NCBI GenBank assembly: GCA_944321945.1
Contig: CALUNE010000009.1
Span: forward strand, 1 to 64,000
DNA length: 64,000 bases
From: an uncultured Alistipes sp.
GTDB taxonomy: Bacteria; Bacteroidota; Bacteroidia; Bacteroidales; Rikenellaceae
Reading direction: 5' to 3'
Shown here: positions 54,191 to 63,343 of the stretch, in pieces
Layout of the letters: every line of letters starts with the position of its first letter
How positions within the stretch are numbered: position 1 is the first letter of the stretch
The notes under the pieces: generated by a model
Told to the model about the DNA's origin: nothing
Seen by the model: only the letters and a program-made list of their open reading frames with translations
Database searches by the model: none
Position numbers and translations under genes: made by a program

Positions 54191-57058
54191 ATGGGCGAAC
54201 GTATTCGGAAAATCGTCCGGAACACGGCTGTCGGCATGCTGGCAGCCCTGTTTCCGGTGTTGTTACAGGCTCAACCGGACACGCTGACGCTGGCCCCGGG
54301 CACCTGCGAGGGTGTGCTGCCTAACGGCTTGCACTACATCCTGCGGCAGAATCCCGTGCCGGAATCACGCATCGAATTCCGCCTCGTATGGCGGATCGGT
54401 TCGGTTCAGGAGCTGGATCGGGAGAAGGGTTGTGCGCATTTTCTGGAACACGTCGCCTTCGGCGGTTCGCGCCACTTCCCCGGGAAATCGATGCAGGGCT
54501 ATCTCGAATCGCTCGGCATGAAGTACGGCGTGGACATCAACGCCTTCACGGGTCAGGACCGCACGATCTACCTCTTTGCCGTGCCGACCGACTCCGGGCG
54601 TGAAGGGGTCATCGACAGCGCCCTGCTCATCCTCCACGACTGGATGGCCGGCCTGGAGATCAACCCCCGCCGCGTGGAGAACGAGCGCGGCATCATCCTC
54701 GAAGAGCTGCGCGGATATGACGTCGGCGACGATTTCTATGACCTGAAGATCGGCGAAGGAATCTATGCCCGCCGCATGCCCCTCGGCACGGCGGACGACA
54801 TCCGCCGCATCACGGCCAAGACGCTGGCCTCGTATTACCACCGCTGGTATGTACCGTCGCTGGCCACGATCGTGGCCGTGGGCGATCTCGATCCGGCGGA
54901 GATGGAGCGCCGCATCCGCGAACGCTTCTCGTCGCTCCCGGCACGCAAGGCCCGCGGCTACCGCCGCTATCCGCTCACGTACGATCCCGGCACACGGGTG
55001 GCCGAGGTCCGCGATTCGCTCTACGACCATACGCAGATCGAAGTGATGATCCCCCACCCGGGCATCACGGTCCGCACGTTGGGCGATGCCGTGGAGAAGG
55101 CCCGCGAAGAGCTGCTGGTCGATGCCGTGGCGGCCCGGCTGCGCGGCCGGGGCATCCGCTCGTCGGTCTCGGACACGTGGTATCTGAGCGACAAGAACCA
55201 CTTCACGGTGACCGCCGAAGGGCATAACCGCGAAGAGCTGCTCGGGAATCTCGCCGGACTGGCTTCGGCCCTGTATGACCTGGCGGCCAACGGTTGGGAC
55301 GAAGAGGAGCTTGCCGACCTGCGCACGCGCCGCTGCGAACGGATGGCCCGCTACGAGGTCGATGCGCCGCAGTGCTCCTCGGCCTGGTGTGAAGACTTTG
55401 CCGACTATATCATCTCGGGCGACCGCACGATCCGCGACACAGCGCTCTACCGTCGTGTGATCGATTCGCTGGCGGCAACCCCCGGCCCCCTCCTGCAGCA
55501 GATGCTCCGCCAGCGGCTCGACTGCTACGAACAGTCGGCACGCGTCGCCTGCCACAGCCATCCGGGTCTGGGCGCGGAGCTGCGCGCCGAGGAGGTCGAC
55601 GAAGCCTGGCACCGCGGCGCCGCAACCCCCTGCGAGGCGTATCTCTACGAATCGCGCAAGAGCGAGGAGGAGCCCGTCGAGATCGAAACCCCGGCCTGTC
55701 TGGCCCAGTGCCCGGCGTTCGACACCACGGCCATCGTCTCGATCCGCGACTACCCGACGATCAAAGTCCGCGAGGCGGTGCTGAAAAACGGCATGCGGCT
55801 GGTCATGCGCCCCACACCGGGCGGAGGCCGCGTGCTCTTCACGCTCGTCGCCCCCTACGGCACCTCGTCGATTCCCGATCAGACCTATCCCCTGCTTGAG
55901 GGCGTGGCCGGATACATGGAGATGGGCGGTATCGCCAAGGTCGACAACCAGCACCTCTCGGAGTATCTCTACCGCAACGACATCGCCCTGGCCGTCACCA
56001 TGGAGAACCATTGGCACGGTTTCATGGGCATGGCCCCCGAAAGCGCCCTGCAGCCCTTCTTCAACCTGATCCGCGAAAAGATCTTCGACCCGGAACTCAA
56101 GTACGACGAGTTCGAGGAGCTGCGCCGCGAAATGGCCGAAGAGGAGCAGGAAGAGTCGATCCTCAGCCGCATGCTCCAGCGGGCCGCCGACCGTCAGCTC
56201 TCGGCCCGCATGAACGAGCTGACCGGCGCCACCGTACCGCGTCCGGCGACAACGCTCTCCCGGCTGGAGATCGCCCGACGGCTCGATCTCGACTCGATCG
56301 CCGACTTCTACCACCGGCTCTACACCCCCACCGAAGGGAGCTGTGCCGTGGTCACGGGCGACTTCAACCCCGACACGCTGCTGTGCCGGTTCACGGCGGC
56401 CTTCGCCTCGATCCCGACCCGCAGCCACGGCCCCGAATTCGGGTACAAGACCGGCCGGATTCCCGACCATCGGATCATCGAACGCTTCGACAACGACAAC
56501 CCGACCCAGACGCTCTTCGACTGCCTCTATCTGGGCCACTACGAACCGTCGCTGCGCAGCAGCCTGAAGCTCAAGCTCATGCGCGACGTGCTGCGCAACC
56601 GGCTGATCTCGATCCTGCGCGAACGCGAATCGCTGGTCTACTCGCCCTTCATCTCGCTCTTCTACGAGGGGATTCCCGACCGTACGTTCTGCTTCGACAT
56701 CAACGCCTCGGCCGACAACCGCAACATGGGCGCCATCGACACGCTGCTGCGTACGATCATCTCCGATCTGCAGCGCCGTCCGATCAGCGACCAGGAGCTG
56801 GCGAACCTCAAACGCTCGTTCCGCATCGCCAAACGCGAAACCCTCACCGACGACGCCGCATCGGACTGGCGCAACATCCTGATCGGCGTTATCAAAAACG
56901 GAGAAAAACTCGAGGATTTCGACAACTACGACCAGGTCCTCGATTCGATCTCCAACGAGGAGCTGCGCCAGGCCTTCGCCACGCTGCTCGATCCCCAAAA
57001 ATATGTTTTGTTGTACATGAGCCAAGAAAAACTGAAAGATGACACGTCCGACCGTTAA
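54191..57058 (+). CDS. M16-family zinc metallopeptidase
   Basis: A 955-residue exported peptidase (signal peptide 1-27, LLQAQ). The inverted zinc motif HFLEH (His83, Glu86, His87) lies in the first M16 domain, with the third ligand expected in RVENERGIILEE (about E163-E165). The second, inactive M16 half begins near residue 525 (REAVLKNGMRLVMRPTPGGG). M16 enzymes of this length act on peptides and unfolded segments as a closed clam. In an operon with SusC/SusD it probably degrades an imported peptide in the periplasm. The last 20 bases overlap the next gene. Confidence 0.93.
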   Translation: MGERIRKIVRNTAVGMLAALFPVLLQAQPDTLTLAPGTCEGVLPNGLHYILRQNPVPESRIEFRLVWRIGSVQELDREKGCAHFLEHVAFGGSRHFPGKSMQGYLESLGMKYGVDINAFTGQDRTIYLFAVPTDSGREGVIDSALLILHDWMAGLEINPRRVENERGIILEELRGYDVGDDFYDLKIGEGIYARRMPLGTADDIRRITAKTLASYYHRWYVPSLATIVAVGDLDPAEMERRIRERFSSLPARKARGYRRYPLTYDPGTRVAEVRDSLYDHTQIEVMIPHPGITVRTLGDAVEKAREELLVDAVAARLRGRGIRSSVSDTWYLSDKNHFTVTAEGHNREELLGNLAGLASALYDLAANGWDEEELADLRTRRCERMARYEVDAPQCSSAWCEDFADYIISGDRTIRDTALYRRVIDSLAATPGPLLQQMLRQRLDCYEQSARVACHSHPGLGAELRAEEVDEAWHRGAATPCEAYLYESRKSEEEPVEIETPACLAQCPAFDTTAIVSIRDYPTIKVREAVLKNGMRLVMRPTPGGGRVLFTLVAPYGTSSIPDQTYPLLEGVAGYMEMGGIAKVDNQHLSEYLYRNDIALAVTMENHWHGFMGMAPESALQPFFNLIREKIFDPELKYDEFEELRREMAEEEQEESILSRMLQRAADRQLSARMNELTGATVPRPATTLSRLEIARRLDLDSIADFYHRLYTPTEGSCAVVTGDFNPDTLLCRFTAAFASIPTRSHGPEFGYKTGRIPDHRIIERFDNDNPTQTLFDCLYLGHYEPSLRSSLKLKLMRDVLRNRLISILRERESLVYSPFISLFYEGIPDRTFCFDINASADNRNMGAIDTLLRTIISDLQRRPISDQELANLKRSFRIAKRETLTDDAASDWRNILIGVIKNGEKLEDFDNYDQVLDSISNEELRQAFATLLDPQKYVLLYMSQEKLKDDTSDR

Positions 57059-58055
57059 CCTGCTCTGCAGTCTGATTCTGCTGGCCGCGACCCTTCCGGC
57101 CGCCGGCTCCCCGCTCCGGCACGTTTCGGAGGCGGCTCTTGCCCGTCCCGCCGGCGAAAGCACCGAAACCACGGCCGTCTCCGCCCGGGAAACCGCGGCC
57201 GACAAGGGGGACAAGGCCCCGAAATACAAGAAACGAAAAGGCGAACTGCGGGCCTATGCCCTGTTCGACAACACGGGTGCCGAGATCACGTTCGAGGAGC
57301 TGATCGAACGGCTCGCTCCGGCCGATGCGGTCTTCGTCGGCGAGGTGCACAACTGCCCGATTACCCACTGGCTCGAACTCGAAATCTCCCGGGCCCTCTA
57401 TGCCCGCCACGGCAAACGGCTGGTCATGGGCGCCGAGATGCTCGAAAGCGACACGCAGCTGATCCTCGACGAATACATGCAGCGTCTCATCTCACCCGAA
57501 CGCTTCGGCGCCGAGGCCCGGCTGTGGGACAATTACGAAACGGATTACCATCCGATCGTCTTCTTCGCCAAGGAGCATGCCATTCCGTTCGTGGCGACGA
57601 ACGTCCCGCGTCGATATGCCAACAGCGTGCGCAACCACGGTCTCGGGATCCTCGACTCGCTCTCCGAAGAGGCCAAACGATACATCGCGCCGCTGCCCAT
57701 CCCCTTCGAATACGACGAGGAGCAGAGTCAGGCCGCATTCGGCATGATGGCCATGCTCGGGCACGGCGGCGATACGCGCCGTCTGGCCGAGGCCCAGGCC
57801 GTGAAGGATGCAACGATGGGATGGTTCATCGCCCGCAACCTGAAGGAAGGCGGCCACTTCCTCCACTTCAACGGCAACTATCACTCGGACTTCAAGGGAG
57901 GTATCATCCCCTATCTGGAGCGTTACCGGCCCGGAACCCGCGTGGCGACGATCGCATCGGTGCGTCAGACCGAAATCGACCGTCTCGCCGAAGAGCAGTA
58001 CGGCCGCGCGGACTTCTACATCTGCGTCCCCGAGGAGATGACCAATACCTACTGA
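57039..58055 (+). CDS. ChaN-like protein (haem-binding uptake / Tiki-fold superfamily)
   Basis: A 338-residue exported protein (signal peptide about 1-22). After a Lys/Glu-rich linker (about 40-70) the ChaN-like domain starts with ADAVFVGEVHNCPITHWLE (DAVFVGEVHNCPITHW) and continues with RLVMGAEMLESDTQLILDEY, FVATNVPRRYANSV and FLHFNGNYHSDFKGGIIPYL, the motif order of the ChaN/DUF399 family (PF04187). ChaN binds haem in Campylobacter; related Tiki proteins are metallopeptidases, so either role fits beside an M16 peptidase. The start overlaps the M16 gene by 20 bases, implying coupled translation. It is the last gene before a 700-base gap. Confidence 0.85.
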   Translation: MTRPTVNLLCSLILLAATLPAAGSPLRHVSEAALARPAGESTETTAVSARETAADKGDKAPKYKKRKGELRAYALFDNTGAEITFEELIERLAPADAVFVGEVHNCPITHWLELEISRALYARHGKRLVMGAEMLESDTQLILDEYMQRLISPERFGAEARLWDNYETDYHPIVFFAKEHAIPFVATNVPRRYANSVRNHGLGILDSLSEEAKRYIAPLPIPFEYDEEQSQAAFGMMAMLGHGGDTRRLAEAQAVKDATMGWFIARNLKEGGHFLHFNGNYHSDFKGGIIPYLERYRPGTRVATIASVRQTEIDRLAEEQYGRADFYICVPEEMTNTY

Positions 58056-58385
58056 CCCGGTTCCGGAACAAAATACGAAAATACGAACGGATCCTTCGCT
58101 CCAGGAGGCGCGTTCCCGGAAAGCGGCATAATTACTACCGGTCTTAGAACCGCTGATGGCAAGCAGGAGGTTCCCGATATGCTGCGGGAACGTTCAGGCC
58201 GACACTCCGCCCGCTTGCCGGGAGACGGCCGCCGCAGCCGGCAGGATCGTCGGGTCAATTTTTCGGACAACAACCCGGAGCCGGCGACCCCGAGAACCTT
58301 TCGAACAATTTGCAAAAAAATTTCAACAAAATTCAGGATCCCGGAACAGCGGACACAAATGCCTATCTATAAATGCATTATACGT

Positions 58386-58413
58386 AAAAAGAGCCCTGCG
58401 GGGCTCTTTTTTT
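58386..58413 (+). terminator. Terminator of the second SusC/SusD operon
   Basis: AAAAAGAGCCC (58386-58396) pairs with GGGCTCTTTTT (58401-58411) around TGCG, within a T tract to 58413. It lies 330 bases after the last gene; the bases between (58056-58385) show no supported gene. Confidence 0.9.
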
Positions 58414-58756
58414 CGGCTATTTCGGAACTCCTTTTTCCCCTATCGGAATCTTTTCTGTATGGATTTCTGGTTTTTTTGTATTATCTTGTAACTGCAATCA
58501 CCCTCTTGGAACAAAAAAAATAGACACGTATTTCCTGAAACTGCCCCGAAATCCCCTCTTTCCATCCAGGAAAAATCGGACAAAAAGCAGCATTACCTGT
58601 CTGCAGGCATTTGGCCCGAACGGCCGAAATCACCTGTAGACGGGAGAGGTCTTTTTTATTCAACGCCGAACGTTGCCAGATCCGGTGATTGCCCGACAAA
58701 CGAAATTGGGTTGCACCGAAATAAGTCAATGTTTAATGTAAAAAGATCTCATTCGA
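58414..58756. other. AT-rich upstream region of the third SusC/SusD operon
   Basis: No gene or tRNA is seen and no exact TAnnTTTG element. The nearest is TTATCTTGTAAC around 58481, which lacks one T. T-rich runs (58432-58480) and A-rich runs suggest a control region. A promoter for another sigma factor or a long leader is possible but not demonstrated. Confidence 0.5.
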
Positions 58757-61700
58757 ATGGAAGCAAGAAAATTTTACTTTCGATGGCAGGTCGTCGCCGT
58801 TTTGTGGCTGCTGATGGCATTCCCCGTCTCGTTCGCCCATGGACAGGATGCCGCACCCGCATCACAAAACAGTACGACGGAAAAAGGGATACAGGTGATT
58901 ACGGGCCACGTCTGCGACAAGCAGGGCATACCGATCATCGGTGCGAGCATCGCCTGCCAGCGAACCGGGGCCGGCGTGGTGACCGACGTGAACGGTGACT
59001 TTACGCTCAAACTGAAGACAACCCGCGAGCAGGAAACCCTCGTGATCGCCTATCTGGGCATGAAACGCCAGAATCAGGTCATCCGCTTCGCCCAGCTCAA
59101 GCAACCCCTCAAATTCGTCATGGAGGAGGATGCAACCTCGATCGACCAGGTGGTCGTCACCGGTATCTACAACCGTACGAAGGAGAGTTTTACCGGCTCG
59201 TACGCAACCTATGACGTCAAGGAGCTGAAAAAAGCCGGCAATATCAACATCATCCAGAGTCTGAAAACCATCGACCCGTCGTTCGCCGTGCTCGAAAACA
59301 ACTCCTTCGGTTCGGATCCCAACCAGTTGGCCGATGTCGAAATCCGCGGCAAAACCAGCATCGTCGGCTTCAAGGAGGTCTTCGGCGAGGATCCCAACCA
59401 GCCGCTCTTTATCCTCGACGGTTTCGAAACCTCGCTCCAAACCATCATGGACCTGAGCCTGGACCGCGTCGCATCGGTCACCGTGCTGAAGGATGCCGCC
59501 TCGACGGCCATCTACGGCGCCAAGGCCGCAAACGGCGTGGTGGTCGTCGAAACCAAAAGCCCCGAACCCGGAAAACTCCGCGTCTCCTACAGCGGAAACT
59601 TCGACGTCTCGTTCGCCGACCTGAGCGACTACAACCTGATGAACGCCCGCGAAAAACTCGAGTTCGAACGCCTGGCCGGCCGCTTCGAGTCGAACCTGGT
59701 GGCCAGCGAAGGCATGCTCCAGCAGCGTTACAACGACCTGTTGGCCGAGGTGGAACGCGGCGTGGACACCTATTGGATGTCGGAACCGCTGCGTCTGGGT
59801 CTGAACCAGCGCCACAACCTCTACGTCGAAGGCGGCGACGACCGGATGAGATACGGCGTCGGCCTGAACCTCAACAACCAGGAGGGCGTGATGAAAAACT
59901 CCAGCCGCAGGGTCTTCAGCGGCAACGTCGACCTGCTCTACCGCGTCGGCAAACTGAGCTTCTCGAACAAACTCACGATCGACGCCACCAAACTGAGCAA
60001 TCCGGTCGTGCCCTTCTCCGAATACGCCGAGGCAAACCCCTACTACCGCAAGTACAACGAAACGGGCGGCATCGACCAGTGGCTCGAAGCCCGTACCTAC
60101 ACCAATCCGGCCAATGTCGGATATACCGAAATCTGGGTCGGAAACCCCATGTGGAACGACTCCCAGAACAGCTACGACCGCGGCGACGGCCTCTCCGTGC
60201 AGAACAACTTCCAGATGGAATACCGCCCGCTGGAGTTCCTCTATGTCCGGGGCCGCTTCAGCGTCCGGAAAAGCATCGACGAAACCGAGGCCTTCACCTC
60301 GCCGACCGATACCCAGTTCGATGGCGAAGACATCCTGATGAAGGGCTGGTATCAGAACGAATCGGACAAGGGCATCGACTACAACGGCGACCTGACCGTC
60401 ACCTTCGGTAAGATGATCGGCGAGAAACACCAGGTCAACGCCGTACTGGGTGCCAGCATCGCGGAATCCACGAGCGTCACCAAAGGCTTCGAGGCCATCG
60501 GATTCCCCGAAGGCGACTTCACCACCCCGGCCTTCTCGAACCAGTACTCCGAAGGCGGAAAACCCAGCTACTCCGACTACAAGAAGCGCAGCGCCAGCTT
60601 CTACTTCAACGGCAACTACTCCTACGACAACCGTTATCTGCTGGATGTCAACCTGCGGTCGGACGGCTCGTCGGTCTTCGGATCAAACAAGCGCTTCACC
60701 ACCACGTGGGCCGTGGGTCTGGCCTGGAACCTCTACAACGAGCCCTTCCTGAAGCGCCTCACCGACGCCTTCACGATGTTCAAGCTGCGTGCGTCGATCG
60801 GTAACCCCGGTAACCAGAACTTCGGTTCGTTCACCTCGATCACCACCTACCGGTTCAACAACTGGATGATGAACAACTTCGGCACAGGACTGCTGATCAA
60901 CAACTTCGGCGACCCGGATCTCGACTGGCAGAAGACCGTCAACCTCAACTACGGTATCGACCTGAGTATCCGCAACCGCCTGCACCTGACCTTCGACTAC
61001 TACACCAAGCGCACCGACCCGCTGCTGGCCAGCGTCGGCATTCCGCTCTCGGTGGGCACCTCCTCACGCCTGATGAACATCGGCCGGCAGGTCAACAAGG
61101 GTTTCGACGGCAGCATCCGCTATGCCATCCTCTACAACCCCGAACAGCGCATCAACTGGACCGTGGGCTTCGACTTCCGCCACAACACGGCCTACTACGA
61201 CGGTATCGGCGACAAACTCTCGCAGTACAACGCCGAAAACCAGACCAAAAGCCTGATGCGCTACTACGACGGCGGCAGCCCCACGGCCCTCTACGCCGTG
61301 CGCTCGGAGGGCATCGACCCCGCTACGGGCCGCGAAATCTTCCTCACCGCCTCCGGCAAACGGACCTTCACCCACAGCTACAACGACGAAGTGCTCATCG
61401 GCGACACGAACCCCGATCTCGAAGGCACGTTCAACAGCTCGCTCTACTGGAAGGGCTTCTCGTGCAGCTTCTACATTCGTTACAGCTGGGGCGCCGACCA
61501 GTTCAACTCAACCCTCTACAACAAGGTGGAAAACATCTCCGAAGAGGGTCTGAAGGTCAACCAGGACCGCCGCGCCCTCTACGACCGCTGGCAGAAACCC
61601 GGCGACATCGCCCAGTTCAAGAGCATCTCCCTGACCGAATATACGCCCATGTCGTCGCGTTTCGTGCAGAAGGACAACTACATCACCCTCGAATCCGTGC

Positions 61701-61870
61701 GCATATCGTACGAATTCCAGCAGCGCTGGATGAGCAAGGCGGGTATCTCGGGCCTGATCCTGAGCGCCTACATGAACGACATCTGCCGCTTCTCGACCAT
61801 CGAGGATGAACGAGGCACGAGCTATCCCTTTGCCCGAAGCGTATCTCTGGCGTTGACCGTTAACTTCTAA
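58757..61870 (+). CDS. SusC-family TonB-dependent transporter (third locus)
   Basis: A 1037-residue transporter: a slightly atypical, Arg-rich signal peptide (to about residue 30), carboxypeptidase-regulatory-like domain (46-122), TonB box region SIDQVVVTGIYN (128-139), plug (about 140-270) with LFILDGFETSLQTIMDLS in place of the common VLVDGVP form, and a barrel ending SLALTVNF. It starts a new transcript after a 700-base gap. No enzyme genes of this locus are inside the window, so the cargo is unknown; the DUF4843-like neighbour is shared by many non-glycan SusC/SusD clusters. Confidence 0.93.
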   Translation: MEARKFYFRWQVVAVLWLLMAFPVSFAHGQDAAPASQNSTTEKGIQVITGHVCDKQGIPIIGASIACQRTGAGVVTDVNGDFTLKLKTTREQETLVIAYLGMKRQNQVIRFAQLKQPLKFVMEEDATSIDQVVVTGIYNRTKESFTGSYATYDVKELKKAGNINIIQSLKTIDPSFAVLENNSFGSDPNQLADVEIRGKTSIVGFKEVFGEDPNQPLFILDGFETSLQTIMDLSLDRVASVTVLKDAASTAIYGAKAANGVVVVETKSPEPGKLRVSYSGNFDVSFADLSDYNLMNAREKLEFERLAGRFESNLVASEGMLQQRYNDLLAEVERGVDTYWMSEPLRLGLNQRHNLYVEGGDDRMRYGVGLNLNNQEGVMKNSSRRVFSGNVDLLYRVGKLSFSNKLTIDATKLSNPVVPFSEYAEANPYYRKYNETGGIDQWLEARTYTNPANVGYTEIWVGNPMWNDSQNSYDRGDGLSVQNNFQMEYRPLEFLYVRGRFSVRKSIDETEAFTSPTDTQFDGEDILMKGWYQNESDKGIDYNGDLTVTFGKMIGEKHQVNAVLGASIAESTSVTKGFEAIGFPEGDFTTPAFSNQYSEGGKPSYSDYKKRSASFYFNGNYSYDNRYLLDVNLRSDGSSVFGSNKRFTTTWAVGLAWNLYNEPFLKRLTDAFTMFKLRASIGNPGNQNFGSFTSITTYRFNNWMMNNFGTGLLINNFGDPDLDWQKTVNLNYGIDLSIRNRLHLTFDYYTKRTDPLLASVGIPLSVGTSSRLMNIGRQVNKGFDGSIRYAILYNPEQRINWTVGFDFRHNTAYYDGIGDKLSQYNAENQTKSLMRYYDGGSPTALYAVRSEGIDPATGREIFLTASGKRTFTHSYNDEVLIGDTNPDLEGTFNSSLYWKGFSCSFYIRYSWGADQFNSTLYNKVENISEEGLKVNQDRRALYDRWQKPGDIAQFKSISLTEYTPMSSRFVQKDNYITLESVRISYEFQQRWMSKAGISGLILSAYMNDICRFSTIEDERGTSYPFARSVSLALTVNF

Positions 61871-61884
61871 ACAAGAACTCGACC

Positions 61885-63315
61885 ATGAAAAAACATAGAC
61901 TTTGCATAGCTGCCCTGATGGCTCTGGTTCTGGTCTCGTGCGCCGACTGGCTGGACGTCCAGCCCAGCGACCAGGTCTCCGAAGAGACCGCCTTCGGCTC
62001 GGTAGCCGGATTCAAACAGACCCTCAACGGCGTTTACGTCGAACTCAACTCGGACAACCTCTACGGACGGGCCCTCTCCTGCGGAATGATCGAGGTCCTC
62101 GCCCAGCGTTACGACATCAGCGAAGAGTTCACCCGCTACTACCCCCTGACCGAATACGACTACACGGGAGCTACGGCCCAGGATCAGATCTCCAGCATCT
62201 GGGAAACGGCCTACAACCTGATCGCCAACCTGAACAAAATCCTCGAAAACTGCGAAAAACGCCGCGGAACGGTCCTCTCCGACGAGTATTACCACCTAAT
62301 CAAGGGTGAGGCCCTGGCCCTGCGCGCGCTGCTGCATTTCGACCTCTTCCGCCTGTTCGGTCCCGTCTACCAGGGCAACGAATCGCAGGTCTCGATCCCC
62401 TACTACGAGACCTTCTCGCTGAATGTCGCCCCGAGCCTCCAGGCCTCCGAATTCATGCAGAACGTCATCACGGACCTCGAAAACGCCCTGGTCGAGCTGA
62501 AGGACGACCCCGTCATCGAAAACGGAATCAGCGGCAAACCCGGCGATACGTTCCTCGCCTACCGCAATCTGCGCATGAACTACTACGCCACGGAGGCCCT
62601 CCTGGCCCGGGCTTCGATGTATGTCGGCGACACGGAGCGGGCCGGCAAACTGTGTCAGGAGATCATCGACACCCACAACCGCCGCAACTTCTTCCCCTTC
62701 GTCGAGAGCAGTCAGGTCCTCACGACGGAACCCGACCGCGTCTTCTCGACCGAAGTCCTCTTCGGCCTGCAGAACCTGAACGTCGATCTGCTCTATTCGT
62801 CGATGTTCGACGCCACGCGCCTGAAGGCCGAGAGCCTGCTGGCCCCCAATGCCGACGTCATCGCCGAACTATACCCCACGGCCGCACGCGACGACTACCG
62901 CTACCGCACCTCGCTCAACAAAACGGCCGAAGTCGGCGGAAACGACTATGCCGTCTTCCAGAAGTATCTCGGCGGCGATTCGCTCTACTCGCAGCTGATC
63001 CCGATGCTGCGCGTCAGCGAAATGTACTACATCAAGGCCGAAATCCAGATGAAGCAGGGGCTCAACACCGAAGCCATGCAGACCCTGACGGAGGTGATCA
63101 CCCATCGCGGCCTCGCCTCGACCAGCATCAACTCCCCGCAGGAGCTGCTCGACGACGAATACCGCAAGGAGTTCTTCGGCGAGGGCCAGCTGTTCTTCTA
63201 CTACAAGCGGCTGAACCGTTCGTCGATCGACAACGCCTCCGGATTCGGCACCACCTCGCTCGGCAGCGCCCAGTATGTCCTGCCCATCCCGGACGGCGAA
63301 ACCCAGTACAATTAA
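61885..63315 (+). CDS. SusD/RagB-family lipoprotein (third locus)
   Basis: A 476-residue lipoprotein with lipobox LVSC (Cys19) and start ADWLDVQPSDQVSEE, typical of SusD relatives. Helices include ISSIWETAYNLIANLNKILE and ALALRALLHFDLFRLFGPVY, and the C-terminus has YRKEFFGEGQLFFYYKRLNR followed by YVLPIPDGET. It lies 14 bases after SusC and pairs with it at the outer membrane. The DUF4843-like gene starts 28 bases later. Confidence 0.93.
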   Translation: MKKHRLCIAALMALVLVSCADWLDVQPSDQVSEETAFGSVAGFKQTLNGVYVELNSDNLYGRALSCGMIEVLAQRYDISEEFTRYYPLTEYDYTGATAQDQISSIWETAYNLIANLNKILENCEKRRGTVLSDEYYHLIKGEALALRALLHFDLFRLFGPVYQGNESQVSIPYYETFSLNVAPSLQASEFMQNVITDLENALVELKDDPVIENGISGKPGDTFLAYRNLRMNYYATEALLARASMYVGDTERAGKLCQEIIDTHNRRNFFPFVESSQVLTTEPDRVFSTEVLFGLQNLNVDLLYSSMFDATRLKAESLLAPNADVIAELYPTAARDDYRYRTSLNKTAEVGGNDYAVFQKYLGGDSLYSQLIPMLRVSEMYYIKAEIQMKQGLNTEAMQTLTEVITHRGLASTSINSPQELLDDEYRKEFFGEGQLFFYYKRLNRSSIDNASGFGTTSLGSAQYVLPIPDGETQYN

Positions 63316-63343
63316 CCCCCCACGCAAATACCTGTCAGCAATC

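Noticed and set aside
58156-58523. Two overlapping short forward frames after the ChaN-like gene
   Set aside because: They run through a strong terminator at 58386-58413 and end in poly-F/L translation of T-rich DNA.
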